Of a stretch of DNA of 64,000 nt, positions 43,343 through 50,757 are shown one piece after another. Made by a program: the position numbers and the translations under genes. Source of the DNA: Thalassotalea_H castellviae (GTDB lineage: Bacteria > Pseudomonadota > Gammaproteobacteria > Enterobacterales > Alteromonadaceae); assembly GCF_031846185.1 (NCBI RefSeq), contig NZ_JAVRIF010000001.1:620001-684000 (forward strand), written 5' to 3'. The notes beneath the pieces were generated by a model that was given only the letters and a program-made list of their open reading frames with translations, was not told where the DNA came from and made no database searches. Every line of letters begins with the position of its first letter. Position 1 is the stretch's first letter.

Positions 43343-43445
43343 AGTGAGCTCAAAAGTAACGGCATTTGGTTACTTTCTCACTCATTGTTATTTAAGAATA
43401 ACCCTAATTGTTACCTCAAAATAATACTACTTAAAATGAGTGAGA
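43343..43445. promoter_or_regulatory. Nested inverted repeats upstream of the orphan DNA methyltransferase gene
   Basis: AGTGAG occurs at 43343-43348, as its complement CTCACT at 43377-43382 and again at 43439-43444. The first two lie in a hairpin with AAAGTAAC/GTTACTTT arms. TCTCACTCATT (43376-43386) and AATGAGTGAGA (43435-43445) form an 11-bp perfect inverted repeat. The gene starts 64 bp further on. This could be an operator for autorepression or an RNA switch; no known regulator is assigned. Confidence 0.4.
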
Positions 43446-43509
43446 TTTTAATAAACTCATGTCATAATCAACTGTATAAATATACACGCAACTTAATATT
43501 GAGAATATA

Positions 43510-44229
43510 ATGGCATCCAAGGAAGTTAATACCGAGAAAATGGAGAAAAAGTCAAGCTTCAAGATTGGCAATGAAGATGCAATTCAATGGCTAAAAAAAC
43601 AAAAAGATTCTTCTATTGACTTATTAATCACTGACCCTCCATATGAGTCCCTAGAGAAACATAGAAAAATCGGAACAACTACAAGACTCAAGAACAGCAA
43701 AGCATCCAGTAACCAATGGTTCGAGATATTTCCTAATTCAAGGTTTGAAGAGTTGTTCAAAGAGGTCTATAGAGTCCTAAGTAAAAATAGTCATTTCTAT
43801 TTATTTTGTGACCAAGAGACTGCCTTTGTTGCAAAGCCGATTGGTGAGCAAGCTGGGTTTAAGTTTTGGAAGCCACTTATTTGGGATAAAATGGCTATCG
43901 GCATGGGATATCATTACCGAGCTAGATATGAATTTATATTGTTCTTTGAAAAGGGTAAGAGAAAGCTAAGTGACTTATCTATTCCGGACGTTCTAGCTGA
44001 AAAAAGAATATGGAGGGGCTACCCTACTGAGAAGCCTGTGAATTTAGCGAAAACATTAATAATCCAAAGTTCAAGTGAGGGAGATGTAATCGCAGACCCG
44101 TTTTGTGGTGCAGGTTTCGTGGGGTGCGCTTCTGCTCATTTAAACAGGAATTTTATTGGTAACGACCTGTGTTCAGAAGCGGTTGATATCACTAAAGATA
44201 GAATTCAAAAAATTATGAATGAAGCTTAA
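43510..44229 (+). CDS. DNA methyltransferase (N4-cytosine/N6-adenine type)
   Basis: The 239-residue protein has the methyltransferase motif IV TDPPY (D42-Y45) followed by the target-interacting region and then the AdoMet-binding motif I, DPFCGAGFVG (from D196). This DPPY-first order is that of the beta-class. The small size leaves little room for a target recognition domain. The 3' end overlaps by 17 bp with the convergent 420-residue gene (44213-45475). The recognition sequence is unknown. It may protect DNA against a nuclease, or be an epigenetic regulator; no obvious cognate restriction enzyme is adjacent. Confidence 0.88.
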   Translation: MASKEVNTEKMEKKSSFKIGNEDAIQWLKKQKDSSIDLLITDPPYESLEKHRKIGTTTRLKNSKASSNQWFEIFPNSRFEELFKEVYRVLSKNSHFYLFCDQETAFVAKPIGEQAGFKFWKPLIWDKMAIGMGYHYRARYEFILFFEKGKRKLSDLSIPDVLAEKRIWRGYPTEKPVNLAKTLIIQSSSEGDVIADPFCGAGFVGCASAHLNRNFIGNDLCSEAVDITKDRIQKIMNEA

Positions 44230-45475
44230 ATTTCTTTACCCATGACTTCAACGTTTGAGCTCTTCGCCTACTAGTGTTGTCGCTCAGGCCGTTACAGTTT
44301 TCAATTAAAAATTCAGCTGCTGAGTTTTCATCAATTTTAATAATTGAATCAACTCCTTGGTTTATCATCCAGATATGACCACATTCAGTCTCCTCAAATT
44401 GTCGTTGAATTATTTTTACAAATTCAGCGTCAGTCTCAGAGGTTAATGCTGCAGTTCCTACAGGGGTTAATTTAGAGTAATTATGCGTTAAAGATAATGA
44501 GCGACAAGCATCCCTATAATAACTAACCTGTCTATCAACTACCTTTAAGGCTGTTGCAGTCACGTATCCATACTTTTCTATAAGCATAAGATATCTTCTT
44601 AAAGTATCTAAATTATCAGCCTGAGGAACCATCGAGCTATCCAAATAGGAACCCAGCCTTTCATCAACTTCCTTAATCAAATCTTCTACATACTCTGCAC
44701 TGAGTTCAATTATTGTTTCTGTGGACTCTTCATCTATCAACTGAATTTTTAAATCATTTGATAGCAATAAATCAAACAATTTTCTCACAGTCCTTAAGTC
44801 AACTTCCCTCTCATCAAGAGCCGCCAAGAAGTCATCTTTTACAGATATTTTTGATAAAATTTCATAGCCTTCCAATTTCAGCTGTTTAGCGTTATCAGCT
44901 TTAACTCTATAGACGAATGAACCTGTAATAGCATCCTGAGGAAAAAACTTCGTAGATAAATCAAACTTTTTCAAATAACCTTGACAAAACTCACCAAAAG
45001 CCTCTGAAGCTTTATTTAATATCCCTGAAACTATCTGTGCATTATTATTCTTTGCAATTCTAATTCTGTGTGTATGCGCTCTCTTCCCATCATAATTTAC
45101 ATTTTCCCTGATGAACACCTTGTCAGTTGGTAAGCGATAAGGAAGCTTTTTAGCAGCCACATACTCTTCATCCTGCTTTCCAGATTCTAACGAAGTCTTA
45201 ATAACAAGCACACTAGAATTCGCAGATTGTTTTATTGCAGATAGAATTGGCATGTCCTTCTGCTCTAATTTATTAGCATTTTGCTCAGATATAGGCACCA
45301 CTATCCACCTATCATCTTTCTCATCACACCCCAGAGCATAACAAAAAAATAGCTGTCCAAACTCGTTCAAGGCATTAAAAATAAGTGGTTCATCATAAAA
45401 GCTATAAACATTATGGTAGTACAAAGGCCCAAAAACCTTACTCTTGATAAAAAGCAACTCTGATTTTTTACTCAT
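44213..45475 (-). CDS. Uncharacterised 420-residue protein, possibly a DUF6575-like N-terminus with a C-terminal helical domain
   Basis: The protein is 420 residues with no signal peptide or membrane segment. The N-terminal part (about residues 8-60, VFGPLYYHNVYSFYDEP and then DDRWIVVPISE) is reminiscent of DUF6575. The middle is rich in acidic helices (YVEDLIKEVDERLGSYL). Near the C-terminus GLSDNTSRRRAQTLKSWVKKF looks like a DNA-binding helix-turn-helix. I do not recognise a nuclease motif. It is translated after the 130-residue gene with a 4-bp overlap (ATGA) and converges on the methyltransferase gene. The context suggests a small defence or addiction cassette. Confidence 0.6.
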   Translation of the reverse strand: MSKKSELLFIKSKVFGPLYYHNVYSFYDEPLIFNALNEFGQLFFCYALGCDEKDDRWIVVPISEQNANKLEQKDMPILSAIKQSANSSVLVIKTSLESGKQDEEYVAAKKLPYRLPTDKVFIRENVNYDGKRAHTHRIRIAKNNNAQIVSGILNKASEAFGEFCQGYLKKFDLSTKFFPQDAITGSFVYRVKADNAKQLKLEGYEILSKISVKDDFLAALDEREVDLRTVRKLFDLLLSNDLKIQLIDEESTETIIELSAEYVEDLIKEVDERLGSYLDSSMVPQADNLDTLRRYLMLIEKYGYVTATALKVVDRQVSYYRDACRSLSLTHNYSKLTPVGTAALTSETDAEFVKIIQRQFEETECGHIWMINQGVDSIIKIDENSAAEFLIENCNGLSDNTSRRRAQTLKSWVKKFKLHS

Positions 45476-45864
45476 ACCAATACAAACTCTTTAGGATATT
45501 CATCAACACAAAACCAAACTGATACATGCTCTCCCCGACCAGAACTTGCAACTCCGTGCTTCTGCTCAACAGGACCAACAGCCACTTTTTTAGAATGAAA
45601 TTTCTCTGGACTACCATCAATTAAATGCTGAGCAGGCTCACTTGTTTTGAAAAATGACGCCCCATAAAAGTGAGGATTATTTTTGAATTTTTCGAACCTA
45701 ACTAGGTGCTTCTGCAAAGGGTCTTTATAACTAGCAAGGAAATCTGACATTTCAGGGACGTCATTCTCCACTAATCTATAGAGCTTTTCATTTATTTCTT
45801 TTGCGTTTTTAGGTGGAATTTCAATATGTACAGGATAATCCTCAGGCCACTTCTTATCCGTCAT
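45472..45864 (-). CDS. Uncharacterised 130-residue protein
   Basis: The 130-residue protein has no recognised domain. It is hydrophilic, with WPEDYPVHIEIPPKNA near the N-terminus and SSGRGEHVSVWFCVDEYP near the C-terminus. It is the first gene of a two-gene operon; its TGA overlaps the ATG of the 420-residue gene. The tight overlap suggests stoichiometric products that work together. RBS GGAGG lies just upstream of the ATG (as CCTCC in the plus strand near 45872). Function is unknown. Confidence 0.55.
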   Translation of the reverse strand: MTDKKWPEDYPVHIEIPPKNAKEINEKLYRLVENDVPEMSDFLASYKDPLQKHLVRFEKFKNNPHFYGASFFKTSEPAQHLIDGSPEKFHSKKVAVGPVEQKHGVASSGRGEHVSVWFCVDEYPKEFVLV

Positions 45865-46427
45865 CCCTAAACCTCCATGTAATACAACTTAACTTTATTT
45901 TTATAATCACGCGCCAATCTTAGTTAAAAAGCACAAAAAAATCAACGCATTCTCGATGGAGCGAACATTTTCGCACACCTGAGAAACATAAAAAAAACAT
46001 TGACCGCTGGCTCTAGTAACCAAAACCACACCTAATCAACCTCACAGCCACCACATCCGCCTTTCTTTATTTCGCCGCCCTATTACATTTTCGACCCATT
46101 GCGCAACCTCGCTTTCCACCCAAGCAACAGACCTACCACCAAGGGATACATTGTCAGAAAGTTTATTTTCAGATATGCACTGGCAGATTCAACTACGACT
46201 CAACCCTGTTATTCGCATCGCCTCATTCAACCTAATCAACCTTATCTTACATAACCTTCTCTTGTTTTAATTTTACCGGACTAATTCATAGATAAGGTCA
46301 TAAAAACATCCACAGATGCCCTGTGGTGTATAGCGAAGGTGACGACTGCAACAAAACCATTCAAAAAAAATTTACGTATATATCACTGTACTGCATGAAT
46401 AAATAAATCAATTCAAGGAGCCTTATT
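45865..46427. other. Intergenic region containing an alpA pseudogene
   Basis: The 563-bp spacer has no intact gene. It holds the broken alpA gene on the minus strand (46042-46266) and the RBS AAGGAG of the RadC-like gene at its right end. Confidence 0.6.
46042..46266 (-). pseudogene. AlpA-family regulator, broken by an in-frame stop
   Basis: On the complement, one frame reads KIRLIRLNEAMRITGLSRS, a TGA, then ISENKLSDNVSLGGRSVAW and VESEVAQWVENVIGRR to a TGA at 46042-46044. This is the AlpA (MerR-like HTH) pattern over its full length, including the recognition helix and GGRSVAWVESE. The stop falls at SRS-T-I-Y, where intact AlpA has Thr. No ATG fits well at the 5' end. It is a second, inactive copy next to the intact AlpA at 50418. 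Confidence 0.85.
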
Positions 46428-46904
46428 ATGCAATGCCCTCAACCAATTAAATATGTCACTAACCAGCCCATGACGGCTGAACAAGTTTTAGATAAAGCAG
46501 CTGAAATACTTGCCTGTAAATATGTAAAGAAAGATAGCTATACCAGCAGCCAAGCTACCAAAGACTTTCTTAGCTTTAAACTTGGTAAATATGAGCGGGA
46601 AGTTTTTGCTGTTATGTTGCTTGATAGCCAGCACAAGCTTATCGATTATCAGGAGCTTTTCTTCGGCACCATAAATGCCGCCAGCGTATACCCTAGAGAA
46701 GTTGTAAAAACAGTAATTAAGGAGAATGCTGCTGCAGTTATATTTGCCCACAACCACCCTTCAGGCGAAATAGAACCATCACAAGCTGATATAGCTATCA
46801 CCAATCGCTTAAAAGATGCTTTGGCTTTAATAGACGTTTCCGTCCTCGACCATATCGTAATTGGTGAACAGGCAACTTCATTTTCAGAACGAGGGCTTTT
46901 GTAG
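46428..46904 (+). CDS. RadC-like JAB/JAMM domain protein
   Basis: The 158-residue protein belongs to the RadC family (formerly DUF2466): EVFAVMLLDSQHKLIDYQEL and GTINAASVYPREVVK, then the metal-binding JAMM motif with H108 and H110 in HNHPSG and D121 in SQADIAI. It lacks the N-terminal HhH domain of full-length chromosomal RadC. Such short versions are frequent in integrative elements and prophages; no enzymatic role is firmly established. The start ATG follows AAGGAG at good spacing. Confidence 0.93.
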   Translation: MQCPQPIKYVTNQPMTAEQVLDKAAEILACKYVKKDSYTSSQATKDFLSFKLGKYEREVFAVMLLDSQHKLIDYQELFFGTINAASVYPREVVKTVIKENAAAVIFAHNHPSGEIEPSQADIAITNRLKDALALIDVSVLDHIVIGEQATSFSERGLL

Positions 46905-47009
46905 ATTAAAACGGTAAAAAGTTACCCTTTTTTTAATTAACCATGAATATTTATCAAACATCAAAAACCTTTGGCTAATTAATAACACTAACTCAATTAG
47001 GAGGCCATC

Positions 47010-47570
47010 ATGGCAGAAGTACAAGCAGTTAAAGAGCTGGACACCGTAAGACTTATTAGTCACTTACTGGAAAGGCGCTGCTCTAAGCAGATGTCTCACA
47101 TATGGAATATTGGCATCAACCTAGCACTGAGGATTTCAGACTTACTATCGGTTAAATTCAGTGATATTAACAACGGACGACTGATACTCAAGGAAGGAAA
47201 GACAGGAAAGCGAGCTGAAATAAAACTTAATGCCAAGACTATGATTTTAATTAATGATATTCAACTAAGCCACCCTAATCACATATTCTTATTTCAATCA
47301 TACAGAAACAACAAGTCGCTCTATGTACCACCAAAGCCATTAACTAGAAGGGCTGTATCACAAGCCTTCGAGTTAATTGGTGAAGAGCTAAATATTCGCT
47401 TGGGAACTCATTCGATGCGTAAGACTCGAGGCTACCACCTTTACAAGAAAACTAAAGATATAACCCGTGTAATGAAGATGCTTAGGCATTCTAGTGAAGG
47501 CGTAACCCTACGGTATATCGGTTTAACCCAAGACGTAATAGACCGTGACTTTGTAGAGCTTGAACTTTAA
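47010..47570 (+). CDS. Small tyrosine recombinase (FimB/FimE size class)
   Basis: The 186-residue protein has only the catalytic domain. All active residues are in place: R41 (ALRISD), K64 (EGKTGK), H134 and R137 (HSMRKT), H160 (LRHSSEG) and nucleophile Y169 (LRYIG). There is no N-terminal core-binding domain of usual size. Recombinases of this length, such as FimB/FimE, invert short DNA segments, but no inverted-repeat pair is visible nearby. Its RBS TAGGAGG is strong. It is followed at once by the (CCACAA)8 repeat and the 79-residue gene. Confidence 0.9.
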   Translation: MAEVQAVKELDTVRLISHLLERRCSKQMSHIWNIGINLALRISDLLSVKFSDINNGRLILKEGKTGKRAEIKLNAKTMILINDIQLSHPNHIFLFQSYRNNKSLYVPPKPLTRRAVSQAFELIGEELNIRLGTHSMRKTRGYHLYKKTKDITRVMKMLRHSSEGVTLRYIGLTQDVIDRDFVELEL

Positions 47571-47618
47571 CCACAACCACAACCACAACCACAACCACAA
47601 CCACAACCACAACCACAA
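47571..47618. repeat. (CCACAA)8 hexanucleotide tandem repeat
   Basis: Eight perfect copies of CCACAA lie immediately after the TAA of the recombinase gene and 11 bp before the ATG of the 79-residue gene, whose RBS AAAAGGAAAA follows it directly. It is the only simple tandem repeat of this type found in the window and would be prone to slippage. Confidence 0.95.
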
Positions 47619-47629
47619 AAGGAAAAACC

Positions 47630-47869
47630 ATGACAACAGAAAAAGCAATCACCTGCGGCCTAGCAGGAAATGAAATATCAAAAAGCATAACAGGCTCCTC
47701 GGATGTAACCGCAAGCAGAACAGTTGTAGCGGCTAGCTCAGGAGCTGTATTGGGTGCTTGCGCTTCAGGTGCTGCAACCGTAGCACTTGGGCTGGCCTCG
47801 ACTCCAGTAACTATCCCTCTAGTTGTGGCGAGCGGTTTAGTGGCAGGAATAGCAAGTTTATTTGATTAG
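47630..47869 (+). CDS. Small Gly/Ala-rich hydrophobic protein, 79 residues
   Basis: The 79-residue product has a polar N-terminus and then a small-residue-rich stretch (ASSGAVLGACASGAATVALG, then IPLVVASGLVAGIASLF) that could form one or two membrane helices of the glycine-zipper kind. RBS AAGGAAAAACC is good. It is immediately after the recombinase gene and the (CCACAA)8 repeat and ends at a good terminator, so the transcription unit is recombinase plus this gene. The function is unknown; a small membrane toxin or holin-like role is possible but not shown. Confidence 0.6.
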   Translation: MTTEKAITCGLAGNEISKSITGSSDVTASRTVVAASSGAVLGACASGAATVALGLASTPVTIPLVVASGLVAGIASLFD

Positions 47870-47879
47870 GTGGATAAGT

Positions 47880-47911
47880 AAGGTCAGTAGTAATACTGAC
47901 CTTCTTTTTTA
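47880..47911 (+). terminator. Rho-independent terminator
   Basis: AAGGTCAGTA (47880-47889) pairs with TACTGACCTT (47894-47903) around a 4-nt loop, followed by CTTTTTT. It ends the recombinase/79-residue transcript, right at the end of the convergent YagK/YfjJ-like gene. Confidence 0.9.
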
Positions 47912-48538
47912 CCTCTGGCTAGTGCCAAAAAAGCGCTTACCAAGCCCTTTTCCGTATGGTTTTGTGCTGGTTTTTGCTAGATAGCTCAGGCGATAAAGTA
48001 CATCGTGTATATCTTCATGAATACTCACAGAGTTACAGTCCAACTTATAAATAGGATTATTAGGTATATGTACCAACCCTTTAGCATCGTCAGGACTCAA
48101 CCCTAGAGCACTAGCCCAAGAAAGCAGCACTCTTTTATACATATTCATATTGCTACCATTAATCTGCCCAAAGCAGTTATAAACATCATAATTTAGAAAC
48201 AATGCCACATGATAATGCCAGCCATGATTACCACCTTCCTCCTTGACCCATATGTAACCAATGTCGCTATCGATTACACGCCCTCGACTATCTGTTTTCA
48301 TCATTAAGTCACTTTTTATTCTGTAACGAATGGAATCAAAGGCCTTAGATATAATATCCGTACTACCTGTGTAACCTGTTGGGAACTTAAGCTCAAAGCG
48401 CATAACAGCAACACGATTATGAATGTTAAGCATCCTAACTAAAACCTGTTCATTACCCATCAATATATTTTCAACTAATGGACCGTGCCTAGATAAAACA
48501 GAGTAACCATTAAAACTTGGTGAATTAATTAATTTCAT
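47909..48538 (-). CDS. YagK/YfjJ C-terminal-domain protein (inovirus Gp2-like, HUH replication-type)
   Basis: The 209-residue protein has the pattern of the YagK/YfjJ C-terminal domain family (DUF3296, inovirus Gp2): an HUH metal motif H108-Y-H110 in GWHYHVALFLN, and a tyrosine-containing helix VLYRLSYLAKTSTK with Y182 and Y186, one of which would be the nicking residue. Proteins of this type occur with DUF3987 and AlpA in P4-like islands and are thought to initiate replication of the excised element. The TAG overlaps the terminator of the convergent unit. About 405 bp with no gene lie upstream. Confidence 0.85.
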   Translation of the reverse strand: MKLINSPSFNGYSVLSRHGPLVENILMGNEQVLVRMLNIHNRVAVMRFELKFPTGYTGSTDIISKAFDSIRYRIKSDLMMKTDSRGRVIDSDIGYIWVKEEGGNHGWHYHVALFLNYDVYNCFGQINGSNMNMYKRVLLSWASALGLSPDDAKGLVHIPNNPIYKLDCNSVSIHEDIHDVLYRLSYLAKTSTKPYGKGLGKRFFGTSQR

Positions 48539-48943
48539 TTCAAAATCACTTCTAACATATTTAAATTACAAATATTAAAAGCAGCATACCTATCGCCCCC
48601 ATTCTTTGGTGGAATGTGAGCTAGTTAACTTTATCTTTAACTCTTATATATAACTATAACCGACAGTTTTATTTACTTAAAAGCCAACCACGCAAGGATG
48701 TTATTTAAAAATTCACTATCCACAGTGCGTATTGGTTGTAGGTTTTATTCTGGAGTTATTTTCAACCAATTCGCTCACTTAGTTGCCCATTTAATAAATA
48801 AGGGAAACAGCGAACCTATGCGTACCAAGGGGTTAGGTAATACCTACCCCTTTGCCTACACGAAATGGTGATATACGGAATAAAAGGAAGTTAAGGATAA
48901 GTTAAATGCAGTAGCTACTTTTGACTAATAACACTGTACTTAT
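48539..48943. other. Gene-free 405 bp with an inverted repeat, possible replication origin
   Basis: No coding gene is visible. AAGGGGTTAGGTA (48827-48839) and TACCTACCCCTT (48841-48852) form an inverted repeat with one mismatch or bulge. There is no T tract, so it is a poor terminator. The neighbouring HUH-type protein would need an origin, and this region between it and the DUF3987 gene is a natural place. That is inference. Confidence 0.35.
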
Positions 48944-50014
48944 TTAAAAGACAAATTTAATTGTCAATTCCTGCCTAATTACAGCTTCATCAATCTGCTG
49001 CGTTGGCAGTAAGTCAATAACCATCGTCCTACCGAATAAGAACTCACCAATACGCCAGTTCGACTTTAAATAACCTAAAGCAGCATCAAGACTGGCCTTC
49101 TTCCTTGTTCCTGACGGCCCGAATTTAAGTATGTCATTCTTTTTTAAATATCTGCGCCCTGAGTTTACATACCCACCAAACCAGCCTTTTAAGTTTTCAG
49201 CATCAGTAACATATTTAGGTGGAGCACAAAAGACTTTCATGAACTGACCAGAGAAATAAGCAACTATATTAATTGCCTCCAGCAGTGTTTCTGAGGATAT
49301 ATCTTCATCCATTGAATACTCAAAGCAGTGTAGCAGAGCCGCAAGCCTTCCTATGATTTCTAATAATTTAGACGCGTGGTCTCTGGCGTATTGATACATC
49401 CCACCGCCCCCCATTTTATATTCAACATCATTGAACACTTCTATCCAAATAGCCTTTGCCTTGCTAGAGAGGCGAATTGTTTTTCGGTTCGTATAATCTT
49501 TGAGTTCAGAAGCCTCACTTAAGAGTTCGGCAACTTTTGTATTAAAGGCCTTTATATTATCACTTGTAGATTTAATTCCTTTTTCATAACGTCCACCGCA
49601 GGTTGAAATTGGGGCGCAAACCAAATACCGAGAAAGAAAACCATTACCACGAACATCAGTACTGGACTTTTTTAAGAATTTCTGTAGCGCTGTTGGTTGT
49701 ACCATAATATTCATAGTCAACCTACCATCTACTATAGCCATTTCTCCATCGGTCTTCGTATTATGACTGACCCTATCACCACTCCAGAAAGAGTTATTCT
49801 GACCTGTCTTAGCTGATGCTTTAGTATTTAGAATATTTCCTCCTTCGCTCGATGATTGCATGGCATTAGGAACATTTTCACATAAACTCTGCATCACCCC
49901 CTCTGGTGTCCCATCTTCAAATTTTACAAAGCTGAGCTTAGGCCTTATTGGCTTATTATCTTCATGGGCAATTAACTCATCAATTACCTTGTTATTCCTC
50001 CTTTTGTTATTCAT
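48944..50014 (-). CDS. DUF3987 (YfjI-like) protein, C-terminal part
   Basis: The 356-residue frame begins at an ATG that overlaps the TAA of the previous frame (TAATG), and continues where that protein stops. It contains DUF3987-like stretches such as MVQPTALQKFLKKS and GFLSRYLVC, a region ADV-G of primase-helicase-like proteins, and a helical C-terminus. In related islands DUF3987 proteins are single chains of roughly 480 residues; this and the 134-residue upstream frame add up to 490. It may be a frameshifted gene or a naturally split pair linked by translational coupling, for which AGAAGG 11 bases upstream of the ATG could serve as an RBS. Confidence 0.72.
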   Translation of the reverse strand: MNNKRRNNKVIDELIAHEDNKPIRPKLSFVKFEDGTPEGVMQSLCENVPNAMQSSSEGGNILNTKASAKTGQNNSFWSGDRVSHNTKTDGEMAIVDGRLTMNIMVQPTALQKFLKKSSTDVRGNGFLSRYLVCAPISTCGGRYEKGIKSTSDNIKAFNTKVAELLSEASELKDYTNRKTIRLSSKAKAIWIEVFNDVEYKMGGGGMYQYARDHASKLLEIIGRLAALLHCFEYSMDEDISSETLLEAINIVAYFSGQFMKVFCAPPKYVTDAENLKGWFGGYVNSGRRYLKKNDILKFGPSGTRKKASLDAALGYLKSNWRIGEFLFGRTMVIDLLPTQQIDEAVIRQELTIKFVF

Positions 50015-50418
50015 TATTTAATTAACCTTCTTTTAATTTTAGCCGCTTCGTTTTCGTGTAGCTCTAACTCCAATTCATACTTACGCAGCATTCTTTTATG
50101 CTCCTTGGTGCTCTCACTTATAAAAGACTCAATCCCCTTTGAAAATATATTATCGACAGTTGACTTTCGCTCGCCTGACTCTGCAATAGTCATCCCCCAC
50201 ATAGAAACGGGCCGAATTCCCCCTGAAGGTAGCTCTACATTCACTAACCCTTGTAAGGCGGCAGATACCGAACCAATAGCTGTTAGGTACACCATAGGTT
50301 TGGGGGCTTTGGTTATAGCCTCTGCTTCCATGCATGCCCTCAGAATTAAAGATGATTGAATTGGTATTGGGAAGTTTTCATCGGGTAAAGGGAATGTATA
50401 TCTATAACGGGAAATCAT
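50014..50418 (-). CDS. DUF3987 (YfjI-like) protein, N-terminal part with Walker A
   Basis: The 134-residue frame carries the N-terminal portion of the DUF3987 family: PIPIQSSLILRACMEAEAIT and the nucleotide-binding motif AESGERKST. The frame stops at 50014 with TAA, where the following frame starts. Its own ATG overlaps the stop of the alpA gene by one base. DUF3987 proteins in P4-like elements resemble primase-helicase replication proteins. Taken alone this half would lack the rest of the ATPase, so it is functional only if the second part is made and joins it. Confidence 0.72.
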   Translation of the reverse strand: MISRYRYTFPLPDENFPIPIQSSLILRACMEAEAITKAPKPMVYLTAIGSVSAALQGLVNVELPSGGIRPVSMWGMTIAESGERKSTVDNIFSKGIESFISESTKEHKRMLRKYELELELHENEAAKIKRRLIK

Positions 50419-50663
50419 TATTCTTCCCCTTTATTAGCTGATGACAGCTCTATCATTGAGCATAACCAAGCATCTAAGTCAGCTTGGAGAAACCCCACAG
50501 CTCTTGCTCCTAGTCTTATGCGCTTAGGGAACAGAGGGTCGAAACGTGGTGATTTTACGTCGCATTTTTCATATATTGTTGAACGTGAAAGTCCTGTGAT
50601 TTGTTTAACTTCGCTTAAGCGAAGTATTTTTTTTAGTGAATCTAATTGTTCGTTTATTTTCAT
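50418..50663 (-). CDS. AlpA-family transcriptional regulator
   Basis: The 81-residue protein has the MerR-type HTH of AlpA (EVKQITGLSRSTIYEKC, residues about 18-34) followed by the FPKRIRLGARAVGFLQADLDAWL region. AlpA in prophage CP4-57 activates the excision genes. Here it is just upstream of and overlapping the replication-like genes, so it probably controls element excision or replication. A second alpA copy at 46042-46266 is broken. Confidence 0.93.
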   Translation of the reverse strand: MKINEQLDSLKKILRLSEVKQITGLSRSTIYEKCDVKSPRFDPLFPKRIRLGARAVGFLQADLDAWLCSMIELSSANKGEE

Positions 50664-50757
50664 GGTATCTACCTTTTTAAGTTGCTTTAAAGGTTGTTAT
50701 TAGACACTAAGGGATTGAGAATCGAAAAAAAGAAACACTAATTTTGCTAAGCAAAAA

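Larger units (their letters stand above)
43069..43509. other. Left end of the integrative element, no gene
   Basis: This 441-bp stretch contains the att repeat (43099-43113), an arm-type repeat (43188-43200) and nested inverted repeats upstream of the methyltransferase gene (43343-43445). No protein-coding gene is visible. Confidence 0.65.

Noticed and set aside
47571..47618. Possible CRISPR-like array
   Set aside because: The units are 6 bp with no spacers; it is a simple tandem repeat.
47491..47688. Valine-rich frame on the minus strand over the hexamer repeat
   Set aside because: It is produced by the (CCACAA)8 repeat read in antisense and has no RBS or conserved pattern.
48827..48852. 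Rho-independent terminator between the HUH gene and DUF3987 gene
   Set aside because: No T tract follows on either strand; kept only as a possible origin structure.
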